From a virus: DNA of 61,516 nt. Every line of letters starts with the position of its first letter. Positions within the stretch are counted from its first letter, which is position 1. The position numbers and the translations under genes are program-made. Location: positions 1 to 61,516 of IMG/VR virus record IMGVR_UViG_3300036045_000009. One strand, 5' to 3'. The notes under the pieces were generated by a model that was not told the origin of the DNA, searched no databases, and saw nothing but the letters and a program-made list of their open reading frames with translations. Positions 41,708 through 49,673 of the stretch are shown one piece after another.

Positions 41708-42654
41708 GCGGCTGGATCAAGTTTGAAAAGTCGCTGGTGGAATCGCTGCGCTTCAAGCGATTCGCGAAAGCCCTGTCACGCAGCGTAACGCGTCACGTAA
41801 CGCATGGCGCCATCAGTGACGAAACAGTCGCCATCGGAGGTCTCGCGCGACTGTGGATGTACGCCGACACTCACATCGCCGAGAACAACATTCTTGAAGC
41901 CTCGCTCGACGAGGTAGACGAGATCGCCGGCATTGAGGGATTCGCCCAAGCACTGCCCGTCGACTGGCTTAAGGTCGTCGACGCGAATCACGTCGAACTC
42001 CCGGATTTCCTTGCTCATAACGGCACGTCCGCCCGCATGCGAAAACTTGGTGCCGAGCGCCAAGCCCGCTATCGGCATCGTAGCAAGGATGCGTCACTAC
42101 GCAGTGACGTAACGAGGCGTAACGCGTCACGTAACGCCAGTAACGATGCTAGACCAGACCAGACCATACCAAGACCAGATGTAATAGCAGCGTCCGTTCC
42201 ACATGGAGCAAAGAGCGAATCCCGACTGAGTTTCGAACGTTGCCGATCGACGTACCCGAAGGGGCTGTATACGGGGTCGGCATGGCTGATGGCAGAGCGC
42301 GAGTTCTACCGCCGGATCGACGAGGGCGCGAGCGCCGCCGAGCTCGTGGCAGCCGCCGCTGAGTACGCCCTGCAGCAGGACGCTCTCGGGAACACCGGCA
42401 CGCAGTTCGTGATGTCGCCGGCGAAGTTCTTCAACGGCACCGGGGCGTGGCGCGGGCCCTTTCCGCTGCCGATTGATCCGAAGGCGAGCGAGGCGGGGCG
42501 TGCCCAGGCAGCGAAGGCGAGCGCGCTTGAGCGTGAGGTCGCGGCGGCGCGCGCCATCGGTTGCCCGCTGCAACCCGATCCCGCCGACTGCGCGGAGACG
42601 TATGCGACGCGCGTGCGCCTGTGGCGGCAGGATCAACCGAGGTCGGTCGCGTGA
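41704..42654 (+). CDS. Replication initiator-like protein (lambda O-like position)
   Basis: A 316-residue protein. The N-terminal region (about 1-125: GWIKFEKSLVESLRFKRFAK, LARLWMYADTHIAENNILEA) resembles the winged-helix domain of phage O/DnaT-like initiators. A variable linker (about 125-165) contains repeated DNA iterons. The C-terminal part (RSTYPKGLYTGSAWLMAERE onward) is helical. Lying right after Cro/CII and carrying iterons inside its own gene matches the lambda O plan. Ends with a GTGA overlap with the next gene. Confidence 0.68.
   Translation: MSGWIKFEKSLVESLRFKRFAKALSRSVTRHVTHGAISDETVAIGGLARLWMYADTHIAENNILEASLDEVDEIAGIEGFAQALPVDWLKVVDANHVELPDFLAHNGTSARMRKLGAERQARYRHRSKDASLRSDVTRRNASRNASNDARPDQTIPRPDVIAASVPHGAKSESRLSFERCRSTYPKGLYTGSAWLMAEREFYRRIDEGASAAELVAAAAEYALQQDALGNTGTQFVMSPAKFFNGTGAWRGPFPLPIDPKASEAGRAQAAKASALEREVAAARAIGCPLQPDPADCAETYATRVRLWRQDQPRSVA
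41783..41803 (+). repeat. Origin iteron, copy 1
   Basis: A 21-base sequence with core GTAACGCGTCACGTAACG that recurs exactly at 42117-42137. The copies fall in different reading frames of the same gene (offset 1 versus 2), so the DNA sequence rather than the peptide is conserved. Probable initiator-binding site. Confidence 0.7.
42093..42145 (+). repeat. Iteron cluster, candidate replication origin (copy 2)
   Basis: Contains the exact second copy of the 21-base iteron (42117-42137). Additional GTAACG boxes flank it, four in total within 42108-42145, and the neighbouring GTCAC/GTGAC pair forms an inverted repeat. It lies in the linker-coding part of the initiator gene, as lambda ori does in O. 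Confidence 0.68.
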
Positions 42655-43001
42655 GCGCGTGGAGTCCCGACAGCGGCGAGCAGTTCGATTGGGTGAATCG
42701 GCGCGACCTCGGTATCGCGCGAGCTCAACAGCGCGCAGAGCGCGAGCACGAGGGATGGACAGACCTTGCCGCCGAGTACCTGCGCGACTACTCGACGCGC
42801 GTTGCTCACGGTCAGCCATTTCTGCTTGAGGACGCGCGCGATGCGAGTTACGGGCGCGTGGTGAGGCCGTCGAACGACAAAGCCTGGGGCGCGGCGGTGC
42901 AGCGCGCGGCGAAACGCGGCTGGCTCGCGAAGGCCGGCTATGCGCCGGCGCGGAGCTCGAACGGCAGCCCGAAATGCACGTGGAGGGCGAAGCATGCGTG
43001 A
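42651..43001 (+). CDS. Replication-block protein of unknown family
   Basis: A 116-residue protein starting at GTG 42651 (GTGA overlap). Helical N-terminal half and a C-terminal segment NDKAWGAAVQRAAKRGWLAK followed by SSNGSPKCTWR, a pattern I have seen in phage replication regions without known function. It sits where a helicase loader would be, but no Walker motif is present. Confidence 0.62.
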   Translation: MSAWSPDSGEQFDWVNRRDLGIARAQQRAEREHEGWTDLAAEYLRDYSTRVAHGQPFLLEDARDASYGRVVRPSNDKAWGAAVQRAAKRGWLAKAGYAPARSSNGSPKCTWRAKHA

Positions 43002-43179
43002 CGACGACGAGTTCAACATGGCGCAGCGCCATCGCTTCGGCGACGAGTACGGCGGCCCGCCATTCAGGCCACCCGAGCACAGCCCCCTCGTCGAGGTCCT
43101 GGGCGCGTGCGCGCTGATCGTGCTCGGCGTCGCGTGCCTCGTGCTGCTCGGGCACTTCGCGATTGAGTTGCTGTCGTGA
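42994..43179 (+). CDS. Single-span membrane protein
   Basis: A 61-residue protein from ATG 42994 (overlapping the previous gene by 8 bases). Acidic, Arg-containing N-terminus and a C-terminal hydrophobic helix (VLGACALIVLGVACLVLLGH, residues 35-54). Function unknown. Confidence 0.6.
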   Translation: MRDDDEFNMAQRHRFGDEYGGPPFRPPEHSPLVEVLGACALIVLGVACLVLLGHFAIELLS

Positions 43180-43403
43180 ACACGGTCGCGCACGACTTCG
43201 CGAACGAAGCATGGCTCGTCAATCGCCTGGGCAGTTTCGGACACGTGTTTGCCGGCGTCACCGACCGCGAGATCCGCAAGCAGCGAATTCGCGAGGCGAT
43301 TCGCGAAGGCAACCTCGAGCACGCCATCGCCGGCGGCGCGAAGCGCGGATCGCCGGAGACCTTTGCTGATGTGTTCAAATGCCTGTACGGGGAGGACCTG
43401 TGA
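43176..43403 (+). CDS. Small protein of the rightward early unit
   Basis: A 75-residue helical protein starting at GTG 43176 (GTGA). Contains FAGVTDREIRKQRIREAIRE, which is basic and might contact nucleic acid. No family recognised. Confidence 0.58.
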   Translation: MNTVAHDFANEAWLVNRLGSFGHVFAGVTDREIRKQRIREAIREGNLEHAIAGGAKRGSPETFADVFKCLYGEDL

Positions 43404-43651
43404 AGCGCACGAAACTCACGCTCACGCGGCGCATGGCTCGATTAGAGCGGCGCTTGCAACTCGCGAACAAGGAGGCCCGTCGCCGAACCGCGCTGACTGA
43501 CGCGCATGTCGCTGCGCTACAGAGCGTGCACGAGCACTGCCGCCGCCTCGCGACGCACGTCGAACGGTTGCTCGCCGAGAACCGCGAGTTCAGGGCCGAT
43601 CCACGCTTGTCGTTGTCGAACGGCACGCTGCCCCAAGAGCAGCAGCGATGA
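43400..43651 (+). CDS. Coiled-coil protein of the rightward early unit
   Basis: An 83-residue highly basic helical protein. GTG 43400 is supported by GGAGG upstream and GTGA overlap. A long Arg/Leu/Glu heptad pattern (RRMARLERRLQLANKEARRR). No family recognised. Confidence 0.58.
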   Translation: MKRTKLTLTRRMARLERRLQLANKEARRRTALTDAHVAALQSVHEHCRRLATHVERLLAENREFRADPRLSLSNGTLPQEQQR

Positions 43652-43896
43652 GCACGACGAACCAGACGCCGCCCGCAGGCATACGCATCGAGCGCGTCGC
43701 CAACGGCTTCGTCGTGATCCCGGAGGGGTTCGAGCGCAATGCCCCGATGCTTCGCGCCGACACGCTCGTGTTCAACACGCTCGATGACCTGTGCTTGAAG
43801 CTGGAGGCGTGGTGGGGCGACCGAGAGCCGCGCACGCTTCCGCCGGTCAATGCCGCAGTGTTGCAGGCGTGGCGAGACGCAGGGGCGAAGGTATGA
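43648..43896 (+). CDS. Small protein of the rightward early unit
   Basis: An 82-residue soluble protein with strands at IRIERVANGFVVIPEGF and a C-terminal helix containing LCLKLEAWWGD. Four-base overlaps on both sides. This strand-then-helix pattern with WWG recurs in small phage proteins of unknown role. Confidence 0.62.
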   Translation: MSTTNQTPPAGIRIERVANGFVVIPEGFERNAPMLRADTLVFNTLDDLCLKLEAWWGDREPRTLPPVNAAVLQAWRDAGAKV

Positions 43897-44324
43897 CCCT
43901 GCGCATCGGCTCACTGGCCCAATGCTCGCCGGAGCTGCGCGACCGCATCGAGCGCTCGGCGTCAGGCCCGCGCCGCGAGACCCCGCCCTTCGCCCCCTGG
44001 GACCTCACCCGGCGCAACAGCAAGTTCAATGCGAAGAAAGTGCGTGTCGACGGCTTCGTGTTCGACTCCACACTCGAAGCGCGCCGCTACGGCGAGTTGA
44101 AACTGCTTATGCAGGCTGGCGACGTGCGCTGGTTCGCGCTGCAGGCCGTGTTCCTGCTGACTGGCGGCGTCGTGTACAAGGCCGACTTCGTGATCCACTG
44201 GAAGGACGGCACGACGACGGTCGAGGACGCCAAGGGCCTCGATCGGCAGGTGAGCCGCAACAAGCGCAAGCAGGTCCGCGCGCTCTACAACGGGCTCGAG
44301 GTGTTGTTATGGCCGCCCAGGTAG
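43893..44324 (+). CDS. DUF1064-family PD-(D/E)XK nuclease
   Basis: A 143-residue protein. The core SKFNAKKVRVDGFVFDSTLE followed by ARRYGELKLLMQAGDV, then KADFVIHWKDGTTTVEDAKG, gives the Glu, Asp and Asp-x-Lys positions of the DUF1064 restriction-fold family. Members occupy the slot of Holliday-junction resolvases in many phages. Predicted structure-specific endonuclease acting in replication or late recombination. Start ATG 43893 overlaps the preceding stop. Confidence 0.8.
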   Translation: MTLRIGSLAQCSPELRDRIERSASGPRRETPPFAPWDLTRRNSKFNAKKVRVDGFVFDSTLEARRYGELKLLMQAGDVRWFALQAVFLLTGGVVYKADFVIHWKDGTTTVEDAKGLDRQVSRNKRKQVRALYNGLEVLLWPPR

Positions 44325-44830
44325 ACACGACCGTCGCGATTCCTGCTGACGAGATCCGCCTCGTCATCGAATCCGAGCTCGCGGAGCGGTTTCTCGGTTT
44401 CGAGCGACGCCTGTCCGACCTCGGCACGTGGCTGTGGCGGCCGAAGGACGCGCCGGCGTCGCCCTGGGTGGATGCGCCGCCGAACACAATGGGCACGAAA
44501 GAGGCCCTGCCGACGCTGCTCACGCTGCTCGGGACCGCGTGTCACGCCCAGGGGCTGGAGTGGTCGATCATATATTCGCGCCTGTACCCGAGTATCGTCG
44601 GCGGTGAGCCCACACCGAAGTATTCTGTGGCCGTGTACGCGCGCGCGCCCAACGAGCCGCAGCGCAACCTCGTGAAACTCACGCACGTCGACGACCTGCA
44701 CGGCGCCATCGGCATCACCGTGATCGAAATGCACGGCGGCAACATCCACGACGCTCACCGCAAACTGTTCCCCGGTCGGTACCTCGCCGGCGCCAACGAT
44801 TCGAGAGTCGATGAGCAGATCCGCCAGTAA
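44309..44830 (+). CDS. Protein of unknown function before the small terminase candidate
   Basis: A 173-residue alpha/beta protein starting at ATG 44309 (16-base overlap with the nuclease gene). Central region TLLGTACHAQGLEWSIIYSR suggests a compact domain. Its last 20 bases overlap the next gene. No family recognised. Confidence 0.6.
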   Translation: MAAQVDTTVAIPADEIRLVIESELAERFLGFERRLSDLGTWLWRPKDAPASPWVDAPPNTMGTKEALPTLLTLLGTACHAQGLEWSIIYSRLYPSIVGGEPTPKYSVAVYARAPNEPQRNLVKLTHVDDLHGAIGITVIEMHGGNIHDAHRKLFPGRYLAGANDSRVDEQIRQ

Positions 44831-45581
44831 CCCGGAGTCGGTGCGCGCGCTGTTGCGGCAGGACCTGAGCGCGCCGAACGATCCGAACGAGTCCATCGAG
44901 CGACGGCGCAATTGGCAGGCGGCGCGGTTCGGAAGAGCGGCGGCTGCGCACCAGTTCGCCGCTTTCTACGTCGAGAGCGGATTCAGTTCTAGCGGCGCGT
45001 ACGAGCGCATGCGCCCCGACATCGAACTCACGACCGCGCAGAAGAAGACGCGCGGCGCGCGATGGGTGCTCGACCGCCGCGTGCGTGAGGCGGTGATCCG
45101 CCTGGTCGAGCCGGCCATGCAGCGCGCGGCACGCACGTACGACAAGATCCTCGCGCAGCTTGAAGCGGAGATGGACGCCGACATCTTCGAGTTCATCGAA
45201 GAGGGCAGTGTGCCGGTGAAGTTGCAGGATAGGGTGGAGTACGTCACCGGCATCCGCTACAAGATCGACCCCTCGGAGTCGAATGCGCTGCGCCGACGTG
45301 CCGTGCGCTCGATCCGCGTGCAGGACGGGCAGGTGACCCACATCCAGCTCGCGGACCCGAATGCCGCGCGCAAGCAGTTCGTCGACATCGTGACCCGCCT
45401 CGAGCAAATCCGCGCCGGGCAGAAGGGCAAAGACGGGAGCCTGTCGAAGGTGCTGCGCACCCGGCTGACGCGCGCCAAGGAACTGCAAGCTGCGGGCGCG
45501 AAGAAGCTGCCGCTGCCGCCGAACGTCACCGATTTCAAGATCATCGACGGGCAGGTCATCCCGGAGCGCAAGGGTGCGTAA
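44811..45581 (+). CDS. Terminase small subunit candidate
   Basis: A 256-residue protein. The N-terminal region with AAHQFAAFYVESGFSSSGAY and AQKKTRGARWVLDRRVREAV resembles the HTH and linker of terminase small subunits. A long helical middle and a basic C-terminus follow. Expected to recognise the packaging site and activate the large subunit encoded 40 kb away around the circle. The assignment rests on motif impression and position ahead of portal and capsid. Confidence 0.5.
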   Translation: MSRSASNPESVRALLRQDLSAPNDPNESIERRRNWQAARFGRAAAAHQFAAFYVESGFSSSGAYERMRPDIELTTAQKKTRGARWVLDRRVREAVIRLVEPAMQRAARTYDKILAQLEAEMDADIFEFIEEGSVPVKLQDRVEYVTGIRYKIDPSESNALRRRAVRSIRVQDGQVTHIQLADPNAARKQFVDIVTRLEQIRAGQKGKDGSLSKVLRTRLTRAKELQAAGAKKLPLPPNVTDFKIIDGQVIPERKGA

Positions 45582-45876
45582 CGGCCGAGCGACGCACGCA
45601 CGCACGCTCGTACGTGCGGGCACGCGCCTCGTGTGTCCCAATCCGCTGTGCCGGGCGCACGTCGCCACGTTCCGCTACGACGTGTTGAGGGGAGCGCCGG
45701 GCATGGACCCGCGCTGGTTTCGGTTCGAGCCTGGGCAGACGCGCGAGGTCGGTTCGCCAGCGATCTGCTTCACGTGCACAGAGCAGGTGATGAAGGCGGA
45801 AGTCGGGCTGATCGACGGCAAATCCGCGTCGTGGTTTTCGATGCACACCGACAACGGCTGGATCGCGCTGCGCTAG
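45574..45876 (+). CDS. Zinc-ribbon-type small protein
   Basis: A 100-residue protein from GTG 45574. CPNPLC and CFTC pairs about 40 residues apart suggest one zinc site. Last gene before the late promoter-like motif, which makes a regulator of late transcription conceivable; there is no direct evidence. Confidence 0.6.
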   Translation: MRNGRATHARTLVRAGTRLVCPNPLCRAHVATFRYDVLRGAPGMDPRWFRFEPGQTREVGSPAICFTCTEQVMKAEVGLIDGKSASWFSMHTDNGWIALR

Positions 45877-45879
45877 GCC

Positions 45880-45905
45880 CTTGCGCTGACAGTTCCCTCG
45901 GATAC
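45880..45905 (+). promoter_or_regulatory. Late-promoter-like motif, copy 3 (morphogenesis unit)
   Basis: CTTGCGCTGACAGTTCCCTC at 45880-45899, then GGATAC. It matches copy 4 (60861) over all 20 bases and the following G. It lies between the early rightward genes and the portal/capsid unit, directly before the ATG at 45917. Confidence 0.6.
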
Positions 45906-45916
45906 GTTCGGGCGCC

Positions 45917-46096
45917 ATGCCCACGGTCAAGCCCGCGCCGAAGCCCACGTTCAGACAGACCACGCTGACTGACGTCGTGCGCCGGGCTGAGGGGCCGATG
46001 GCGTACGCGCGTCGCAAGCGCTACGTCGAGTACGAGTTCGGCGGCGGTCGTGGCAAGCCGCGCAAGTTCTGGGGCAACACGGACGGCACGCGCTGA
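45917..46096 (+). CDS. Small basic protein, first gene of the morphogenesis unit
   Basis: A 59-residue, strongly basic protein starting 17 bases after the promoter-like motif. Contains YARRKRYVEYEFGGGRGKPR, consistent with nucleic-acid contact. Its stop overlaps the next start (TGATG). Function unknown. Confidence 0.6.
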   Translation: MPTVKPAPKPTFRQTTLTDVVRRAEGPMAYARRKRYVEYEFGGGRGKPRKFWGNTDGTR

Positions 46097-46251
46097 TGCT
46101 CTCCAACGCTCAATGGGCGGCGACCGTGTTCATCGCCTTCGGCGCGGTGCTCGTCGCCTTCGGCATGTGGAACAAGGACACGAAAGGCGCGATGTTGATT
46201 GCTGGCGTGATCGTGATCGTTGGCGCGGTGCTGTTCGTCGCCGCCGCATGA
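46096..46251 (+). CDS. Two-span membrane miniprotein
   Basis: A 51-residue protein with two hydrophobic helices (ATVFIAFGAVLVAFGMW and MLIAGVIVIVGAVLFVAAA) joined by a short NKDTKGA loop, a hairpin typical of class II holins. It is far from the endolysin, so it may be a second holin or have another membrane role. Coupled to both neighbours by overlaps. Confidence 0.6.
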   Translation: MLSNAQWAATVFIAFGAVLVAFGMWNKDTKGAMLIAGVIVIVGAVLFVAAA

Positions 46252-46535
46252 AGGTCGCTCTCGCGCTGCTCACGCTCGTGCTCGCCGGCTGTGCCGTCAG
46301 CGCCGAGCGCCGCCCGTGGATCGAGGCGGGCATGGCCTACGACTTCAAAGACACCGTAGGCAGCAATCCCGCGTGCATCGTGCGCGTGCGTGCGCCCGTG
46401 CACTTCGGGCCGATCCCGCCGGGAGGGCTCATCGTCTCCTACACGCATCACTCCAGTTGCCCGGACCTTGACGACGCGAACACCGTCGATCAGGTCGAGC
46501 TCGTGGCCAAGTTCTACCTGGGGCGCGAGCGGTGA
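46248..46535 (+). CDS. Predicted lipoprotein
   Basis: A 95-residue protein. The signal peptide KVALALLTLVLAGC ends in lipobox LAGC with C15 lipidated. The mature part has strands and two Cys (PACIV, SSCPD) that may pair in the periplasm. Phage lipoproteins of this kind often block the receptor or DNA entry against later phages; this is inference. It lies at the head of the morphogenesis unit, so it is made late rather than by the prophage. Confidence 0.68.
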   Translation: MKVALALLTLVLAGCAVSAERRPWIEAGMAYDFKDTVGSNPACIVRVRAPVHFGPIPPGGLIVSYTHHSSCPDLDDANTVDQVELVAKFYLGRER

Positions 46536-47035
46536 GCGGTAACCCGCTCGATCCCGTCGGCGAGCCCGAAGGCACGGTATTCGATCCCGGCGCGCTGAAC
46601 TGCAACGCCTCGCTCGTGCTGCTCGTGAAAGGGGCTGCTGACGCGCTCGAGCGCGAGTATCCGGGCTGGCTGTGGGCGATCCAACCTGACGAGCTTGGCG
46701 GCGTCATCAACATCTTCTCGATGCGCCTGTCCGGTCAGTGGGGCTACACGCTCAAGACCTCCCGCGTGCAGGAAGATGCGCGCAATGCCGCGGTGCTGAA
46801 AGCGGGCGGTGAGTTACTGGAGCGCTTCGGCTTTCGCCCTGGCCCGTACGACGCCGACATATACCGCGCGACGCTGCGGCACTTGGGGCAGATGAGGGCG
46901 GACGTCTCCGACCTGCCCGCGCGCACGCAGCGCGAGTACAACACGAACATGCTGCAGAACGCGGTCGCAACCGGCCACGCGCGAATCCTCATGGACGCTG
47001 ACATCGCCAAAGCCCGCCATGTACCAGGCGACTGA
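46532..47035 (+). CDS. Putative virion accessory protein
   Basis: A 167-residue protein with an alpha/beta N-terminal region (LVLLVKGAADALEREYPGWL) and a helical C-terminus. ATGA/GTGA overlaps with the lipoprotein and a 17-base overlap with the portal gene place it in the head-assembly unit. Conserved portal-adjacent proteins of this size occur in Bcep22-like phages as I recall. Function unknown. Confidence 0.62.
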   Translation: MSGNPLDPVGEPEGTVFDPGALNCNASLVLLVKGAADALEREYPGWLWAIQPDELGGVINIFSMRLSGQWGYTLKTSRVQEDARNAAVLKAGGELLERFGFRPGPYDADIYRATLRHLGQMRADVSDLPARTQREYNTNMLQNAVATGHARILMDADIAKARHVPGD

Positions 47036-49307
47036 GCCGCCGGTCAGCGGATCGCCGGCGAAACTCGCGGCGGAAGCGATGGAGGCGGCGTCGGCTGCCG
47101 AACGCGGCGACAGCGAGGACGTGTCTGCGCCAGAGGTACTTGCCGAGGGCATGACCACCGAGCAATGGACGCAGGCGGCGCAGCGCGCCCACTTCTCCAG
47201 CACGAACTGGTTCGACGGCAGCGTCCGCGCCACGCTCCAGCGCAACTACAATCATTTCCACTCAAAGCACGCGCCCGGCAGCAAGTATTTCAACGAGCTC
47301 TATCGGCTGCGCGCGCAGTTCTTTCGCCCGAAAACAAGGGCGATGACACGCCGGTCGGAGGCCGCTGTTGCCGTCGCTCTGTTCTCGACGTCAGACCTGC
47401 TCGATGTGTCGACGTGGAACGACGTGGACAAGGATCAGCGGGACGCCGCTGAGGTCGCCAAAGCGATCCTGCAATACCGGCTCGAAAACACGCTGCCGTG
47501 GTTTCAGACGGCGGTCGGCGCGACGCAGGACGCGGCGATCGCCGGTCGTGTCATCGCGCGGCTGTCATGGCGCTACCGCACGGAGCAGGTGGAGTCGATG
47601 GTGGCTGACGAGGACGGGCAGGTCCGCCGCGAAAGTAGAGACGAAGTGCTGGAGGATCGGCCGTGGATTGACCTGGTGCCGATTGAAAACGTGCGCTTTG
47701 ACCCTGCCTGCGACTGGCGAGATCCGGTCGGCACGTCGCCGTTCTGGATCGAGATGATGCCGATGTACGTCGGTGACGTGAAGCAGATGATCGAGCAGTC
47801 GAACGCCGAGTATCGAGGCCGCTGGTACTTCGACGTGCCCGATGCGAAGTGGTGGAGTTTCACGAAGCGCGACAGCGACAGCATCCGCCAAGCACGCGCA
47901 AGCGGCCAAGTCGATCCTTACGAAGAGCGCAAGGGCCTGCCGGACTTTGAAGTCGTCTGGGTGCACCGCTACTTCATGCGGATCAACGGCACCGACTACA
48001 CCTTCGACATGATCGACACGCGCTCGATGCTGTCGCGGCCGCGGCCCGTACGCGAAGTCTATCCGCACTGCGACTACGGCCAGCGGCCGTACGTGAGTGG
48101 CACGGCGGCTGTCGAGGCTCACAAGCCGATACCGACAGCGCCCGTTGGCATGGTCGCGGAGACACAGGGCGAGATCAACGAGCTCGCGAACCTGCGGGTT
48201 GATGGCACGCGCCACGCGATTCTCGGCCGCTGGCTCATTCGCCGCGGCGCGCAGGTCGACGTGGAGACGCTGAAGTACGGCGTCGCGAATTCGGTGGTGT
48301 CGACCGAGAACATCAGCAACGACGTGAAAGAACTGAAGCAGCAGGACGTGCCCGCGTCCGCCTTCAACGAGGCCGATCGGCTGAACGTCGACTTCGATGA
48401 CGTCGCCGGCAACTTCTCGCTCGCAAGCATCGCCCCGAATCGCAAGTTGCAAGAGACAGTTGGCGGCATGAATTTGCTCAGTGGCGACGCCGCCCAGGTG
48501 AAGGAGTACGAGATTCGGACGTTCGTCGAGACCTTCGTCGAGCCGCTGCTGAATCAGTTGTATGCGATGGAGCAGGTGTACGAGACCGACGAAGCGTTGC
48601 TGCGCGACATCTGCGAGCACACGGACATGAGCGTCGAGCGCGTGCTGGACCTGCTCGCGTTGAAGGTGAAAGTGCGGGTGAACGTCGGCTTCAACTCCAC
48701 GAGTCCCGAGCGGCGCATCCAGCGTATTACCACAGGTATCAAGGCGGTGGCGGAGCTCGCGCCCGAGAAGCAGCAGCAGATCAACGCCGCCGAAGTCATC
48801 AAGGAAGTGTTCGGCGCGCTCGGCTACAAGAACGGCGAGCGGTTCTACGCGCTGTCCGAGAGCGATGACCCCGAGAAAGAGGCGCTGAAGCAGGAAGTCG
48901 CGCAACTCACGGCGATGCTGCAGGGCCGACAGATCGAGGCGCAGTCGCGGATCGAGGTGGCGAATATAACCGCCAACGCGCGGCTCCAGCAGGCGGCGAT
49001 GGACGGCGAGTCGCGCGAGCGCATCGCCATCCTCGAACTGCAACTCGAAGCCAAGCGCCTGCAACTGGAAGAAGTCGACCGCGTGCTCGTGACCGAGGTG
49101 AACGAGGTGAAGCGGCGCGAACTCATCCTGCAACGCGAGGCGCTGTCGCACGAGATCCAGCAGGACAACCGCGAGTTTCTGATGATGCTGCGCGGCAGCG
49201 CGAAAGCGGAGGGCGCTGACGAGGGACCGATGGACCTGCCTGGCGATGACAAAGCCGGTACGATCGCGCGCGGCAAGTTCGGCAACATACCGTTTGCAGA
49301 GGGGTAG
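47019..49307 (+). CDS. Portal protein
   Basis: A 762-residue protein, the right length for a podovirus portal. The N-terminal region FNELYRLRAQFFRPKTRAMT, a core with ENVRFDPACDWRDP and MVAETQGEINELANLRVDGT, and a long C-terminal coiled coil (barrel helix, about 610-740) match portal architecture. Forms the dodecameric DNA channel that docks terminase and the tail. Followed by scaffold and capsid genes. Confidence 0.85.
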   Translation: MYQATEPPVSGSPAKLAAEAMEAASAAERGDSEDVSAPEVLAEGMTTEQWTQAAQRAHFSSTNWFDGSVRATLQRNYNHFHSKHAPGSKYFNELYRLRAQFFRPKTRAMTRRSEAAVAVALFSTSDLLDVSTWNDVDKDQRDAAEVAKAILQYRLENTLPWFQTAVGATQDAAIAGRVIARLSWRYRTEQVESMVADEDGQVRRESRDEVLEDRPWIDLVPIENVRFDPACDWRDPVGTSPFWIEMMPMYVGDVKQMIEQSNAEYRGRWYFDVPDAKWWSFTKRDSDSIRQARASGQVDPYEERKGLPDFEVVWVHRYFMRINGTDYTFDMIDTRSMLSRPRPVREVYPHCDYGQRPYVSGTAAVEAHKPIPTAPVGMVAETQGEINELANLRVDGTRHAILGRWLIRRGAQVDVETLKYGVANSVVSTENISNDVKELKQQDVPASAFNEADRLNVDFDDVAGNFSLASIAPNRKLQETVGGMNLLSGDAAQVKEYEIRTFVETFVEPLLNQLYAMEQVYETDEALLRDICEHTDMSVERVLDLLALKVKVRVNVGFNSTSPERRIQRITTGIKAVAELAPEKQQQINAAEVIKEVFGALGYKNGERFYALSESDDPEKEALKQEVAQLTAMLQGRQIEAQSRIEVANITANARLQQAAMDGESRERIAILELQLEAKRLQLEEVDRVLVTEVNEVKRRELILQREALSHEIQQDNREFLMMLRGSAKAEGADEGPMDLPGDDKAGTIARGKFGNIPFAEG

Positions 49308-49310
49308 GCT

Positions 49311-49673
49311 GTGCCGGAACCGACGCAAGCCGACTTCGACGCGATGGACCGGCGCATCCGCGCCGGGTTGGGGCCGGAAGCCGGCCTCGTCGATCGCCTG
49401 CAAGACGGAATCGACCTGGTGGCGCTGCTCGACCTCCCCGCGGGCAAGGCGCTGATCGCCGAGTGCACGCGGGTCGCGACCGAGTATTTGCGCATCCTAA
49501 CGGCCGAAGAGCCGCCGTCGGCAAACGACGAACGCACGGCACTACTTGCGCTGAGACTCAACATCGGCATTCTCCGGCGCATGGCGACGACCGTGACCAT
49601 CGGCAAGCAGGCTGAACAGATGATTCGGCAGCGCGATGCCGAGGCGCCGCTGCTCGCCGAGGATGACCAGTAA
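49311..49673 (+). CDS. Helical head-assembly accessory protein
   Basis: A 120-residue, mostly helical acidic protein starting at GTG 49311. Lies between portal and scaffold and its stop overlaps the scaffold ATG. No family recognised; a head-assembly helper by position. Confidence 0.6.
   Translation: MPEPTQADFDAMDRRIRAGLGPEAGLVDRLQDGIDLVALLDLPAGKALIAECTRVATEYLRILTAEEPPSANDERTALLALRLNIGILRRMATTVTIGKQAEQMIRQRDAEAPLLAEDDQ

Noticed and set aside
47565-49403. 612-codon minus-strand open frame across the portal gene
   Set aside because: Arg/His/Leu-rich shadow typical of GC-rich coding DNA; the plus-strand portal has clear family features and operon position.
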